Below are positions 20,563-33,182 of a DNA stretch of 64,000 nucleotides, one piece after another (position 1 is the stretch's first letter; each line of letters starts with the position of its first letter). The notes below the pieces were generated by a model that ran no database searches, was not told where the DNA came from, and worked only from the letters and a program-made list of their open reading frames with translations. The stretch comes from Fagopyrum homotropicum (Eukaryota > Streptophyta > Magnoliopsida > Caryophyllales > Polygonaceae). Location of the stretch: positions 103,715,582 through 103,779,581 of the forward strand of contig BSWB01000007.1 of assembly GCA_033239125.1 (NCBI GenBank), given 5' to 3'. The translations under genes and the position numbers were made by a program.

Positions 20563-20712
20563 GTATCCAAAGTGTCAATGCACGGCCATCAGGTTTCACG
20601 ATGATTCCGCCCAATGAACGAGTTGTATCTTTCCTTTTGACCATCATCTACAAATTCTATGTAGTTAGTACGACTTTCTACGTCATTTCTTGACCTTTTT
20701 GAAGACCCACCT
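20563..20712 (-). pseudogene. ATHILA ORF1-like pseudogene, 5' part
   Basis: On the minus strand this reads as an open frame with ESRTNYIEFVDDGQKERYNSF, then an in-frame TGA near 20595, then WPCIDTLDT. Removing Tekay-A and one gtatc copy puts this frame in phase with the EEVAWIFNA segment at 2502. This supports the insertion having split a single gene. Further 5' sequence (20713 onward) is AT-rich and shows no clear coding, possibly an intron. Confidence 0.7.
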
Positions 20713-21853
20713 ACGATGACATAAGGTGTTTTTTATATATATAATATATAATAAAGCACTGATCATAATGCTAACAAATAGTTATTTGTATAAATTCGTA
20801 TTACCTCTTGTTATGGGGGCCATAATTGGTTACAAGTACTTAAATTTAAAAACTGCATACAATGGCATAAACAATCAAACAAAGAATAATTAGCCACAAA
20901 AATTATAATAACACAAATAATAAAGTAAAATAATATAATAATAGCATGTTAATCAACATTACTTGTTATTTGTTGTAGTATTGTTGGCCGTTTAGATAAC
21001 CACGAATAACCAAACTACACAAGTCGGATTTTTTTACTACTAAGTTCTTTCCAATAGCTTACCATGAGTATAAATATATTTCCATTGTGTGAAACTAAAT
21101 GTTAAATTTGTGCATTACATGGAGTATTCGTGCACTCCATGCACTTCACTTGCATGTGCACTATAATGCACATATCAATATACGTGTAATATGCTACATG
21201 CATTGTATACGTGCACATTCAAGTTGTTGTGTAAGCTTGGAAATTTATAATTAAATAATAGATATTTGCATGTTATATCATTGGTGGACACACACTTGCA
21301 TGCATGTGTCATGGTTATCATTGAAATTTGCATGCTACAACACAACACGTGTTTAAATAGTAGTTGAGGTATATTGGTGAAACCATAAAATACTAGTGTT
21401 GTTTGACTTTACGCGTTGCATGTTTTAAATACGTCGTGATTTTGGTAACCGAAAAAAAGTACTAGTTTGCTTAAATAATCGTGCTTATAGTTATATTTAT
21501 ATTCGTAATCCTTCAACTACGTGTGCATCTTTCAAATACTAATGTTGTTTTACTACTACTAGTGTGTGTTTAAATATCAGTATGTTTTGTGCTTAATATG
21601 TAATAACTAATATTATAATCTATATTCCTAAATATTGTTTGTTTAGCTACTAGTGTTATCACTACTAATGTACTATTATATTTTCACAGACAGTTTATTT
21701 AATCATCCTGATTCTATTACCTTACCCTATAAAAAGACTAAAAATATAGTCATATTAAAACAATAATTGAAATAAACGTCTTGTGTATGTGATACCATGT
21801 TTCAACACCATTAATCAGTTTGAAATAAACAGAAAATTTGTCTACTTAATAAA
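20713..21853. other. AT-rich non-coding DNA of the MULE-like locus
   Basis: No gene is seen. The segment is unusually rich in words such as gcatg, cacgtg, acgtgca and tgcac (21120-21360) and holds copy 2 of the ~130-bp direct repeat at 21520-21645. Confidence 0.6.
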
Positions 21854-24800
21854 CTAGAGGGTTTTTTCAAAACCCTTGGCCTTCTCTAAAACTTCTCGCT
21901 TCATCGTATTTCCTTCGAACATTATCATATAACCAAAGTATGTCACCCTTAATACCAACATAGTCTTACTTGGTATATTGAAACTACAATTCCATCCGGT
22001 TGCCCCGGTTCTCATGTATGTCTCCAAATGCCTCATGACATATATGTCGCTATTCGTGATATCATCTTTGGCTCTCCAACTAATATTCATCACCTCAACA
22101 CGTTTTCCCTTGATTGAAAATGATTTTACAAGCTGTCCCTCTTTTTATAAAAAAAACTCCGCAAACATCCTGGTATGTACAACAATGAAAACATAGTAAC
22201 AAAATTATTACTCAATGGTATAGTTATTAAAAATAGTATATAAAAATTTACATTGTTAAAATCAATAAAGAATAAAAGTACCAGTGTAGTAGGAATCTTT
22301 CCATATTTTTTAGCTGAATTTTCAGCACCATTAACACTATCGATGGTTTCAATCACTTTTCTTTTAAAATCATAGCATGTGATGTAGTAATGTTCACCAT
22401 TCCTAATTGGAAACATAACCTGTTACAAGACATGTTATTTAGTGAATGCCACAAGAAAAAAATTCAATATGAAACATATAGTAATAAAATATTATAGGGT
22501 ACTTACCATGTCCAACAACGCGATATTAGGTTTGGGAGTTGTTGATAGTGCTAAATCCATATCATGCTCAAACACCTTATAATTCATAGCATATGTACGT
22601 TCATTCGGCATCACAATACTCTTCACCTATATAATTGAAGTACATAATATTCAGTTGCACAAATCATGAAATCAGGTAATCATTATAAAACAATTTATAT
22701 ACTTTATTACCGTTGCATAACATGGTGCAAAGAACCTATAAGGGGACGTATCACTCCTATACACTTCATTCTTGTTCAAAATTGTAGCCCAACAATCTAC
22801 AATAGGGGTGCACATTGGTTCACCACTAACAAACGATTCGAATTCCAATCCATTCGCCTTTAAACCATTGTATTCGAACAAAATTTTCCTGAATCAAAAA
22901 TTAACAACAAATTTGATTAAAATATTAATTATTCACCTAAAATGAAATTGGATCACATAGAACAAAAACAATAGGGTAAACCACACTCACTTTTCAAGAA
23001 AAGCACCTCCACTTAATGCGATATATAAACTATGTGCGTCTTTGTGTGGAGGACTGGACACATTTATAACCCGCTCGACATGAGGACTTTTTAGTGATGC
23101 CGACGGTTTCTTCTCATCACTCGTGCGCAACCTTTTTCTCATCACCACATCGTCCACAACGATTTTTTCTTTTCCTTTATCCTTCCTATCAACCTATAAA
23201 TATACAAGAATTAGTGTAAGATACATGGACAAAATAAGATTAATATAAATATACTAATTTATATGCACATTTATCATGCGAACAATATTTCATATGCATA
23301 ATATATAGTTGACGTATCATAATAAAGTATATAGATAACACACTTTGTAAATTATGATTATAAAATTATTACTACACCATTAATCCTAATTTATTTATAA
23401 TATTGTAGAATTACTTTATCACTTGGAATTATAGACACGAGGCACATAATCGTGCAATAAAGTACATGTGTAAATGTTACTAGTGCGTGGTTAATTACAA
23501 GTGCTTGTTATTGGTGCATGGTTAATTACACGTGCTAGTTCGTGTTTAATTATATAGCACGGGCATATCTACATATTAAATATACGTGCATTATAGTCGA
23601 ACTATATATAAACATACCTCTTTCTTGGGAACAAATTCTTCCTCTCCATCAAACAATATGACCAACGTATTACGACCCATCAATGTTGTGGATTAGCAAA
23701 AAAAAAGACGACCCCAAATTAGATAAATATATTATTTTTTATATATTCATAAAGTACATTCACAATAAATATTTTATTAATGAGTTTAATATTATATTTT
23801 ACCTTTATAGTATCATTTGAAGGCTCAATGATAGGTGATTCATCGGCTACCTTTCCAGAATAACTGCCTACATCTTTTTCAGTGTTATCTTCAAAGTCTT
23901 GATCGAGATCCTGACAATGAAATTGCACGGAATATTTATTAAATCATTGTATCTAGATAAATAATACACTTATATAATAATTGAAAAAAGGATTGATAAA
24001 TTACCCGCACTACACTTGATACAATTGTATCAACACGATCATCATCGAAACTAGTTGACGTCCAACCTTTCACCGCGTCACCAAGAACCTTTTTGTTCAA
24101 AATACCCTTTTCAACATCATTGACAAATTGTATAACTTTAGGGTCACTCCAGTAGGGATCTTGAGTCTGCGTAAATATGGGCTCAACAATGGATGTGCAA
24201 ACAACATCCTCAACATAACTAATGTGATCATTCAACCCCAGAAGATTTGAGATGACATTATGTTTCGTAGACAAGTTCAAAGAAGAACACTTGATCATTT
24301 CCGGTCTATTATATGCCATTTGTGCAAGCTCACCAATCAAAGTAGTTAGCTGTCCAATTTTTTTGCTAAATGAAGCATCTCATTCCTATAAAATAAATGG
24401 TAATTGATAATTAAAAATGACTTCAAAATAAACCCAAATTTACCGACCTCCGTAGTATTGATAACAACAACATCCGCTCTTGAATCGATTGCTTGATTGT
24501 CGTTGGATTGAATACGACCTAATCCGAAACCTCAAAATAATTTTTATCAGATTCTCTCTTCTTCAATAATGCAGTGGTCCAACGAACAACACTTGGATGA
24601 GATATTTTATTCATCATCTCCCCGATATATGTACGGTCAACGTACAATAACTATGAAACCAAAAAATAAAGTTTATAAATATATATGTCGATAGTTGTTT
24701 AATACCAAACGTCATCATTAACAATATAAAAATATATATTCAATTAACAAATCAGAATTGATCATGAACGATTATGAACATTGTTATTATATTTATTCTA

Positions 24801-26000
24801 CAAATGCACTTAGCACGAGCAACATTAATATGCAACCATGTTCACATGGAGCACGACTACGTTCAAAGTAAGTATATCAATTTTACATTCGTCACATGGA
24901 ACACGACTAAGTTCAAGTAAATATAGCAATATTACATTACCATAAAACCGTATTAAAGTGAACATGAATCATATCATTAATAAACATTAATCTCCATAAT
25001 AGACTTAAAAATATTTAATATATTTAAACACAAAAGATTAGAAAGATATGTTAACCACTTAAATGTGCATTTAACTGCTAGTTAGCTCAAAACTTTGTAC
25101 AAAAATATCAAATATTAAATGTGTAATGGCTGATGACGTACCAGTACAAATAATGTTGATCCACGAAAATATTTTTTCTTTCCTAAATCCCACGATGTCT
25201 TAGCCTTCACAAGACAATAACGTAGCATACCACACCAATTCATATTCAGAATAGCATCTACGTCGCTTACATTTCGTAAGTACGTCACATTAACTTTGCC
25301 GTTAGATTGACTTTCAACAATTAACGATACAAACAATACGATAAAGCATCGAATGATGAAAGATCCGTGGTCATCACAACTAATCATCATTTCAACAACA
25401 TCCCTTGGCTTCAATTCAGCAGATTTCTTGGTTAACCGATTCTCCCACTCTTGAATTACATCGAATTTGTCCATTCGACTATACTCAATAAGATTAGTTT
25501 GTCCGATGGATATTCCAAAAACCTTATGAACATCTTGATCTTCAATTCTAATACTTTCTCCATTAGCCAAGATCAGTGAACATTGTTTGATATCAAAATT
25601 GTCCACCACCCAATACGACAATTCTCGGGGAAGCTCATGTATTGTAATACTCAATAGTGCACCAAAACCCGAAGATCTTATAGCAAACTTCTTAAGATTA
25701 GTTAGCCTACTCATCGTGCTTGTGAAAAGTGTAGGTATGGTCCTACTTGACAATTTCTTCTCATTGAAAACAGTGCGCCAAATTTTTTTTTCTGCTGCTT
25801 TGGATCAACGATGATGTTACCGGAAATCTCACCATTTCCCTTTCTCTCCACAATTTGTTTTTTTCTCTCTCTTTTAATACACATAATCATCATCTTCGTG
25901 ACAAACACTTTTAGCTGCATGTTCTTTCGCTTTGACCGTAACCTCGAACTCGGATTCTTAACCACTATTCATTATCTACAAAAACTCATACCAATAAGAA
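21854..26000 (-). pseudogene. Ulp1-like cysteine protease gene of plant transposon type (multi-exon, broken)
   Basis: Exon-like blocks in minus order: 25791-25120 (FGALLSITIHELPRELSYWVV, DVHKVFGI, then VESQSNGKVN; an N-terminal domain common to transposon Ulp1 proteins); 24340-24005; 23928-23800; 23680-23615; 23195-22992; 22881-22672 (SGEPMCTPIVDCWATILN); 22630-22510; 22421-22283 (GEHYYITCYDF...IETIDS, the catalytic His and Asp region); 22180-21854 (NSDIYVMRHLETYM). Introns have GT/AG-like edges. Breaks: a frameshift at a run of nine A near 25783-25791, a stop at 22145-22147 and loss of the Cys-Gly pair normally found in SDCG-Y-VMRH. Ulp1 enzymes cleave SUMO-like conjugates in the nucleus; this copy should be inactive. 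An upstream 5' exon may lie around 26510-26600. Confidence 0.75.
24842..24940. repeat. Two-copy tandem repeat, about 50 bp
   Basis: Units 24842-24891 and 24892-24940 share tcacatgga-cacgacta-gttcaa-gta and end with ttacatt. They lie in a probable intron of the Ulp1-like gene. Confidence 0.8.
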
Positions 26001-26833
26001 CACTATATTAGAAGGGAAATTTGAAAATTATAACTTCAGTAAACACTACATTCATGAATTAAAAAAAAAACACACAAACATGCATAGTTAAAAAAAACCA
26101 TCGCAAATTTCACTTATACATATATTCTCATGCACATAAAAGCACTAATAACAATTTATATCTACACGTGTGCACTATACACGTGCATATAAACGTGCAC
26201 AACATTCTCAATTATATTAATTACATTAATCATTTATTAATTATTTATTCATCCTAATTATTTATGTTTGCTATTGCGTTTTAAACCAAATATGACGAAT
26301 ATAGTGAACATATAGGCCTAAAAAACAAGACTACTAAGTGGAAATAAAAGTCATGCGTGCACATATTTGCAAAAAGAAAGCACGAATTCACCAGTCCACC
26401 AACCTCAACACAAGGAATTTACCAATATTTACTCGAACACAAAAATTAAGTAGAAAACTCAATCTCAAATTCAAGGGTAGACATGCTCAATTATAAAAAA
26501 AATTGTACCTCTTTCACAGCTTCGAAGAAATCGCCGGCGTTTGAACGAAGGATGAGTGAAAATCCGATGACACGATTAGTTTTTATCCTGTGCAATAAGT
26601 GTGCAATACGTTTCCATATATGAAACCTGAAAATATTTTTGTTACCATATAAAATATTAGCCATAAATCATGCACGGATATGTATATTAATATTACCAAA
26701 ATTTTAAAAAAAAATTAAATCTTAATATAAACATACCTTATTTACACGTTAAATCTTAGCCTTTGATTTTTTGATCCAACGCACAATAATTGTTCTTATT
26801 TCTTACCGTAAGAGTTGTTCTTACCGGATCCTG
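26001..26833. other. AT-rich DNA upstream of the Ulp1-like gene
   Basis: No ORF with recognisable similarity. Cacgtgcatataaacgtgca-type words recur at 26160-26200. A short GC-richer stretch at 26515-26600 may be a first exon or 5' leader on the minus strand. Confidence 0.4.
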
Positions 26834-27291
26834 ACCCTATATATATATATATATAAGTGAATGACTATTATACGAAGATAATAAAATGGGTAAATGTGTG
26901 ACAACATGCTTATATGTCTATCTTTCATGACTTGTGCTTGTGCTTATACATTACCTTATATACGTATGGTTAGCTAATAGTTTCATACCATGTTGTAGAT
27001 GCCTTGTAGGATAGGCGAGCTGCTGAGTGATCTGGCAGGGTGACAGGCCGAGGACTCTCGTATATTAGGGGTTATGACTTTTGGGGTTGTTTATGTTTCC
27101 CTCTTGCGTGAGGATGATGTTTTGTTTACCCTTTTGGTTGTACAATTTTATACAGTTTTATGTATTTGTTTTATATGTGTCAGTGTCATGTTGTAAGATC
27201 CAGTGAACTTGTTGTCAGGCTAGGGTCATGATCCATTGTGAGATCCTAGCCTAGTGTGGCATCCCGAATCCCGCGGATTTGGGGTATTACA
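26834..27291 (+). repeat. 3' end fragment of a Tekay-like LTR (subfamily 2)
   Basis: It matches 32830-33180 (shared gtgaatgactattata and gctgctgagtgatct) and its last 100 bp match 57898-58008. It ends GGGGTATTACA at 27291. It lacks the LTR start and is not followed by a primer site. Confidence 0.8.
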
Positions 27292-28487
27292 TGGCGGTTG
27301 TGGCGTGTTGGGTCATGATGAACCGACCGACGGAGATGACGCGTTTTATACCCTTTTGGGAAACAGGGCCAATGAGTCGACTAGTTGTGGATTATGCTAA
27401 GCAATAGTAAGATTACTTGGGGATACCGAGCATTGATATCTCGAATCGAGATGAACGATTCATCTCGGGATTGTTGGGCAGCGGGATCGTGCCGCGAAGG
27501 AGACCAGTTGTCCTTCATGACAATTTCATCCTCGGATAGTTGGCCAACTAGAGAGGACTTTTGTGATCTTGGATGCCATGTAGAGAGCATATGTGCGTGG
27601 TAGGGGGTAAAGATGAACATGATACCTCCCCTTTGATCGAGCTTTCGTGTCATGATAAGTTGAGATGTATCGTTTGGGATGACTCTTTGCGATGGACTTT
27701 GTGAAGCATTTTATGGATTGAAGTGTAGTACACCGTGGTGTCGGAATATGGATAGTATGTATAGGGATAGCCCTAAGCAGATACGGGATGACCTCGCTCG
27801 AGTAGCGGTGGTCCAAGGGTGGATGCTAGCCGAGTTGAGTCGCCGGAAGGCGTATGTGTAGATGAGAGGAACCAACCTCTAGAATTAAGGTATGAGTGGA
27901 TTTAGTGGAGTCGAAATTTTGACAGGCACGAGCCGTCAAATGTTTGCCATTTAAGGGAAGCTGAGTTTCCTTTTTACGGACCTTTTGAGAGATGAGAACA
28001 AGTAAGATGTTATTGCAGGTTTGTGTTGCCACCAAGCGTGGAGGGGGTTTACCCGATGTTTCTATTGTACCAGTCATGGGAGCATATACATTACTCGAGT
28101 TATGAGATTAGTCGTGGCGATCTAGTGGCACACGAGAAGCCGATAAGGCTACCGGGAGGACGTGAGATAGTATCTTGGATTGAGTTTTTCGATGAGCTAG
28201 TTGCATCGATATGGTCGATCGGTTAGATTTTTATGTGTATGTGCAAGTTTGTCAGTTTTGTTCCCCAAGTGGGAATGTGTTGTGTGATCAGTTAGACCTT
28301 GTCATGGTACGTGTTATGCGGCTCATGTGAGTATGTGGAAAGGCCTTGCGAGGTCGTGCTGCGGTTATACGAGTGTGTTGTGGTTATCGAGTAGAGAGTT
28401 GATACGTTTACGGCGTTTGAGTGGTTACCGAAATAGTTTTCCTGAGATCAAAGTTTCGGGACGAAACTTGTTTTTAGGGGGATTAGT
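27292..28487 (+). pseudogene. Tekay-like integrase C-terminal fragment
   Basis: Plus-strand frames read as a broken chromovirus integrase: LLGIPSIDISNRDERFIS at about 27417-27470 (family form HG-P--IVSDRDPRF, catalytic Asp region), then FYGLKCSTPWCR near 27710 (family E-LYGRKC-TP). Further on, LPPSVEGVYPMF near 28023 fits the conserved segment just before the chromodomain-like tail. Stops and frameshifts are frequent. The fragment ends in cgggacgaaacttgttttta and a polypurine tract (tttttagggggatta) before the LTR at 28488. The join to the LTR fragment on its left is not an original element boundary. Confidence 0.8.
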
Positions 28488-28697
28488 TGTAACATCCGGA
28501 ATTTTTATTCCGGTTAGTGAGCGAGTTATGGACTTTCCCGTAGGCGCGACTCAGTCTTTCCACAAGTATGAGGTGTTGAGTTATGGGATTTTATCCCGAA
28601 TGCCATCCCGAACTTGGGTTACCGTGTTTTTGCTTCGACCCCTCGTTATCTTGGGGGAGGTGGCTGCCTTGACCCTTGATTTTTCCCTCAACCTTAA

Positions 28698-28743
<46 letters not shown>

Positions 28744-30595
28744 CTAATTCACTTTCATGTGAAATTGGTACCTTTTGCTCCTTCTTCTCTCTTTGGCTTG
28801 GAAGCTCTCCATGGTGATCCTCCTTCCTTCTCTTTGGTTTGGTATGTTGTCCAGCACACGAATTTTTGCAAGATTCAGATGTGTTGAGTAAGCTCCCCTC
28901 TCCTTCCTCCTTTCTTCATCTTCTTCTTCCTTGAGCTTCAATAGTGGAAGCCATGGATTCTTAGCTTTCTTCCTCTTTGTGTTGCATGTGCTCAGATCTA
29001 GCTTAGATCTGGTGTGTTGATGATGTTGAGTGTGGTGATCAATTTGGATTTGAACAAGACAACCTTGAGTGGCCGAGAACACCAAGAACTAGTCGAAGAA
29101 GAGCTCGAAGTCACCATTCTGGAGTTTGACTGCACCCGCGGCTGGACAGCGCCGCGGGGACAGCCATGCACCTGAGCCTCAAGGGCGGCCAGCCTGAGCC
29201 GTAGGGGCGGCCCTGTGAGACGTAGGGGCGGCCAGCCCAGGCCGCAGAGGCGGCCACTAGCTCAACCAGCCCTCCCGTGCGGCCTTCTTCTCTTCTTTGC
29301 GGTTGCGCTTCCTTCCTTTTGTGCCGCGTCTTTGCCCCAGTGAGTATCCTACCTTGAGCATGTATTCTTAGCTTCTCCTAGAGTGTACTCATGTTAGAAG
29401 CATGGTAGGATGGCTTAGATAACCTTGTGGAATGCCATGTAGTGACCTTGGATCATAGTTGAGCGTTTGAGGCTATTGATGTTCTTAGACTTGTTGAGTG
29501 TTGGGGCTTGAGTTGTCTATCATGTGGTGAGTGTAGGGTTGTCCTTGTGAGACTCATGAGGCTTGTGAGGATTTGATGATTAGGGTTACACATCGGTTGA
29601 GGTAGTAGAGATTAGGACGAGTGTATCCATCTTGTGCTTCGGTTTTTGATCTTGCGAGAGTGTTAGGACTAGAAGTCTAAGGACTTCTAGCTTGTGAGTA
29701 GTTGTTGAATATTGTGCCTTGTCTTGCACAGGCTTGGTTATATTCCTACGGGAAATGTGATTCGGTTGATCGTTGGGACAAGGTAAGTCTACGGACTTAC
29801 TTAGCTCGCTTTTACACATTATTTGGATATGTGATGGTGGTGTGTGCTTTATCTTTGTTTATAATCATGAAACCGGATTAGGACAACTTGGTTATATATA
29901 TTGGGCCCATTGTTTATTATTATCGGGTGGTGACATCACTGCCCCAGCTCACGAGGGAGACTGGGAAGATCTCTACGACCAGGCCATACATGGTATACGG
30001 GCGGGCTTCTTCGCCACTCCACATGGTATACGGGTTAAGCTCCGCATCACTCATGTTGGTTACACGGGGACAAAGGCGAGAGTTATAAGACTCTCGTGTC
30101 ACACTTTAAACGAATGGAATTAGAAATGGAATAACCTAAAAAGATAATAAGAACCGGATGTGTATGTATATGAGCATGATGTGTGTTATGTGTGCTTATG
30201 TGTGTGTTTGTGCCCTCGTTATCTTTATAATGCCTAGAATGTGAGCTAACGGTTTTATACCGAATGATGTAGTTAATGTGCAGGTTAGGTGTGGCCGTGT
30301 GATCTGGAGGAGTGGGCAGCCGGGGTTCCATACATCATAGGTCGAGTTTGGGGAATTGAGTCCGTGTATTGTTGTTATATATTGTGTATTGTTGGCGTTG
30401 TGTATAGACGGCTGATGTCTTTCCTTTCTTGTTGTATTTCGGAATTATATCATTGCATTAAAATTATTTTCGGTTTTGACCTTTATTTGTGCCTTGTTGG
30501 AAAGGTCTGGTGAAATTGTTGTCAGGCTAAGGGTCGGGACCCATTGCAAGGTCTCGCCCGTAGCATTCCGATATCCCGCAGATTCGGGGTGTTAC
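28488..30595 (+). repeat. Tekay-like 3' LTR (2108 bp)
   Basis: It begins TGTAACATCCGG directly after the polypurine tract and ends CGGGGTGTTACA. A (CT)n run lies at 28702-28742, and repeated GGGGCGGCC words at 29150-29285. A 186-codon ORF crosses the CT tract and is not convincing as a gene. Confidence 0.9.
28702..28742. repeat. (CT)n microsatellite
   Basis: About 20 CT units in the pyrimidine-rich leader of the LTR. Confidence 0.97.
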
Positions 30596-31440
30596 ATGAA
30601 GCTCTTTGTGCAGATCCTCATTTTCCATATGAATAACAACAAAAGCTTATGACACCTTGATGTTTAGTTTGAGACACTACTCAATATATAGTACCGCAAG
30701 TATACGGCCATGTCAATGTAAGTATATGATATTGTATCAAGGTCGAAATCTCAAGAGACTGTGTATATCCCAACTTTGCCTCAAGTTCAACTAGTAAAGT
30801 ATGAGTGTGTAAAATGAAAGGAAAAGGGGGTGAGCAAGTGATCAAATGCTTTGGGTTTGGGAAGGGTCAAGTAATAGGTAAACAAGTATCAAGGATGAAA
30901 TATCTATATGAGAAAACACTAGGAATTGGGGTTATTCCTCTAAACCATAACTAGAAGTAAGCTCAACCATATTGTGTTCAACTATTAAGGAGAACTTTAG
31001 TCACAAATACTAATGTAGCATGGTAAAGGTATGCTTTGTCAAGACATTTGACTTATTTCAACTAGTGAGTATCACATGATAATTTCTATTTACACACTAG
31101 TTGATACACTTTTCTACAACTTATGATTATATTAGACTGTGCAAACATCATATGGTGTTTGCTATTTGCTTTCACAATCTAGCATATCCATAGTTTGGAC
31201 ATTCACAAGACAAGTAGACTAGTCATCCTTTTGGCTCTAACTAACACTACTCAAGCATATAGGCATCAAACATTGCACAATCACCTTCGAATTACTTTTT
31301 GGACTCATCTAGGGTGATTGATTCATTAACCACTTATTCATGTTTGAAAATATACAATGTGTTATGAGAACAATCTAGATTATTCATAATCTAGTATCCG
31401 ACATTCAAAATAAGTTCAAGCATGAATTATAAGAGCCTAG
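30596..31440 (-). repeat. Probable decayed Athila-like LTR remnant
   Basis: Near 30690-30780 the plus strand reads taccgcaagtatacggccat then gtatcaaggtcgaaatctc. This is the same layout as cccgcagtgtacggatcgat...gaacacagggattt in the Athila-A LTR. Boundaries are uncertain and no coding region is seen. Confidence 0.5.
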
Positions 31441-33182
31441 TTGCTGAGTTGCTGAGAGTGTATGCTGAGGACCCAAATTAGGCCTAGACCGCCCCTGCGG
31501 TTTGCCTGGGCCGTACCTACGCCTCACAGGGTCCACCCCTGCGGGTCTGTGTGGCTGCATCCGTCTTTATTGACCCTTTGACTCGTGCTTTACCCTTTTC
31601 CTCCCTTTATAAGCTTCTTCTCTCTCCCTTATGATGAGGGTTCTTCATTGTAGCTTCATCTCTCTCCCTACGTTCATCTTCTTCTCTCTTCTTCCTTTGG
31701 ATCTCTTCTTGATCTTCCTTGAGGTTTTGTTGAGTTTGAGAGCTTATGAGCTTGGCTTTGTGGTTGATTGTTGATGGTTGATGTTGCTGAGCTTGGTGTG
31801 AGCCAGCTTGGTGTGTAGTGTATCTCCTTCTAATTTGAGTTCAGCTTGGTAAGCTTTCATGGCTTCTTTCCTTTCTTTCTTCATTCTTTCATCTTCTCTC
31901 CTCTTCTCTTCTTCTAGTTTAGATTTCCTTAGGTTTGGATCTTGTTCCAGCCATGATTGGCTTATGTTAATGTATATATATGTATGTTTATGTATGTATG
32001 TGTGTTGGATGAAGAAGGAGTGAAGGAATCGAAGGAAGGAGTGAAGAAAGGGGCTGACTTTGTGTCTCTACTGTCTAGCCGCCCCCAGCGCCACTTGCAG
32101 CCGCCCCTGCGCCAGCAGTGAGCCGCCTTTGCACCAGCTGGAGCCGGCCCTGCGGCCACCTGCAGTCCAGCCTTGTGTTGGCTTTGCTTTTCAGGTGTGT
32201 GTTGCTTCTAGGATTGCTTTAGAATGCCTTTGTTCCGTCCCTTCCTAGAGTGGGTATATAGGTTCATGCTAGATGTGTGAGGAGGTGTTATGATGAGGTT
32301 ACGATCGGTATATGTCATGTATGGCCTTTGAGGTTTATTAGGTTGTGAGGTTAGGTTGTGGATGATCCTTTGGATCCCTTGGGTCTAGGTGTGACCCCTT
32401 TGATGAATAGAGGTTGATATCTTTTTATGCATTGTTATTAGACAGTGCCCCTCTCTCAAGAGTGGAGGTTGATTCTGGTTGAGCTTTGTACGAGGTTGAG
32501 GTAAGTCCGTAGAACTTACTTAGCTACCATCCCTATATTGGGTGTTTGCATGAGTGGTGTATGCGTTATATGTTTGTTATGATAGAATGAGATGTCGTTT
32601 ATACCGACCTATGTTTTATTGATTGCCCCGCCGCGTGGCTATGATAACCTTTCTCTTTCATCCCGCCGTAGAGTCTGGGAGCTTCTCTGATGTCAGGACA
32701 GATTGGCTTTTCAAGAAGGGCGCAATCCACTCCCATAGGGTACACGGATTGTGTGACTGATACTCGTACAGTTGACTATCAGGCTCAGAGGTGAAGATGT
32801 ATCGGTCCTCGTGTCACATACTTTCATCTATCTATATATAAACGATTTGAGTGAATGACTATTATATAAAGATAATAAATTTGATAAATATGTGATAACA
32901 TGCTGATGTGTTTATCTTTCCATGATTGTGTTTGTGCTTATGCATTACCTTATATATGTATGATTAGCTAATGGTTTATTACCCTGTTGTAGATGCCCTA
33001 CAAGATAGCCGTGCTGCTGAGTGATCTAGCAGGGTGGCAGGCCGTGGACCTCTCGTACATAGGTTGGTTGTGGTCTTTTGGGGTTGTTATGTTTCCCTCT
33101 TGTGTAAGGATGATCTTTTGTTACCTCCTGTGTGAGGATGTTGTTTTATATACTCGGCTATGATGTTGTACCTTTTGGTTGT
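31441..33182 (+). repeat. Tekay-like LTR (subfamily 2), 5'-truncated and cut by Athila-B
   Basis: The 3' part (32830-33180) matches 26850-27135. It has a TATA-like tttataag near 31604, pyrimidine-rich leaders and repeated GCCGCCCCTGCG-type words at 31485-31560 and 32080-32170. It stops at 33182, where the Athila-B LTR begins. Confidence 0.65.

Noticed and set aside
28327..28887. 186-codon plus-strand ORF
   Set aside because: It crosses the integrase tail, polypurine tract, LTR start and a CT microsatellite, so it cannot be one gene.
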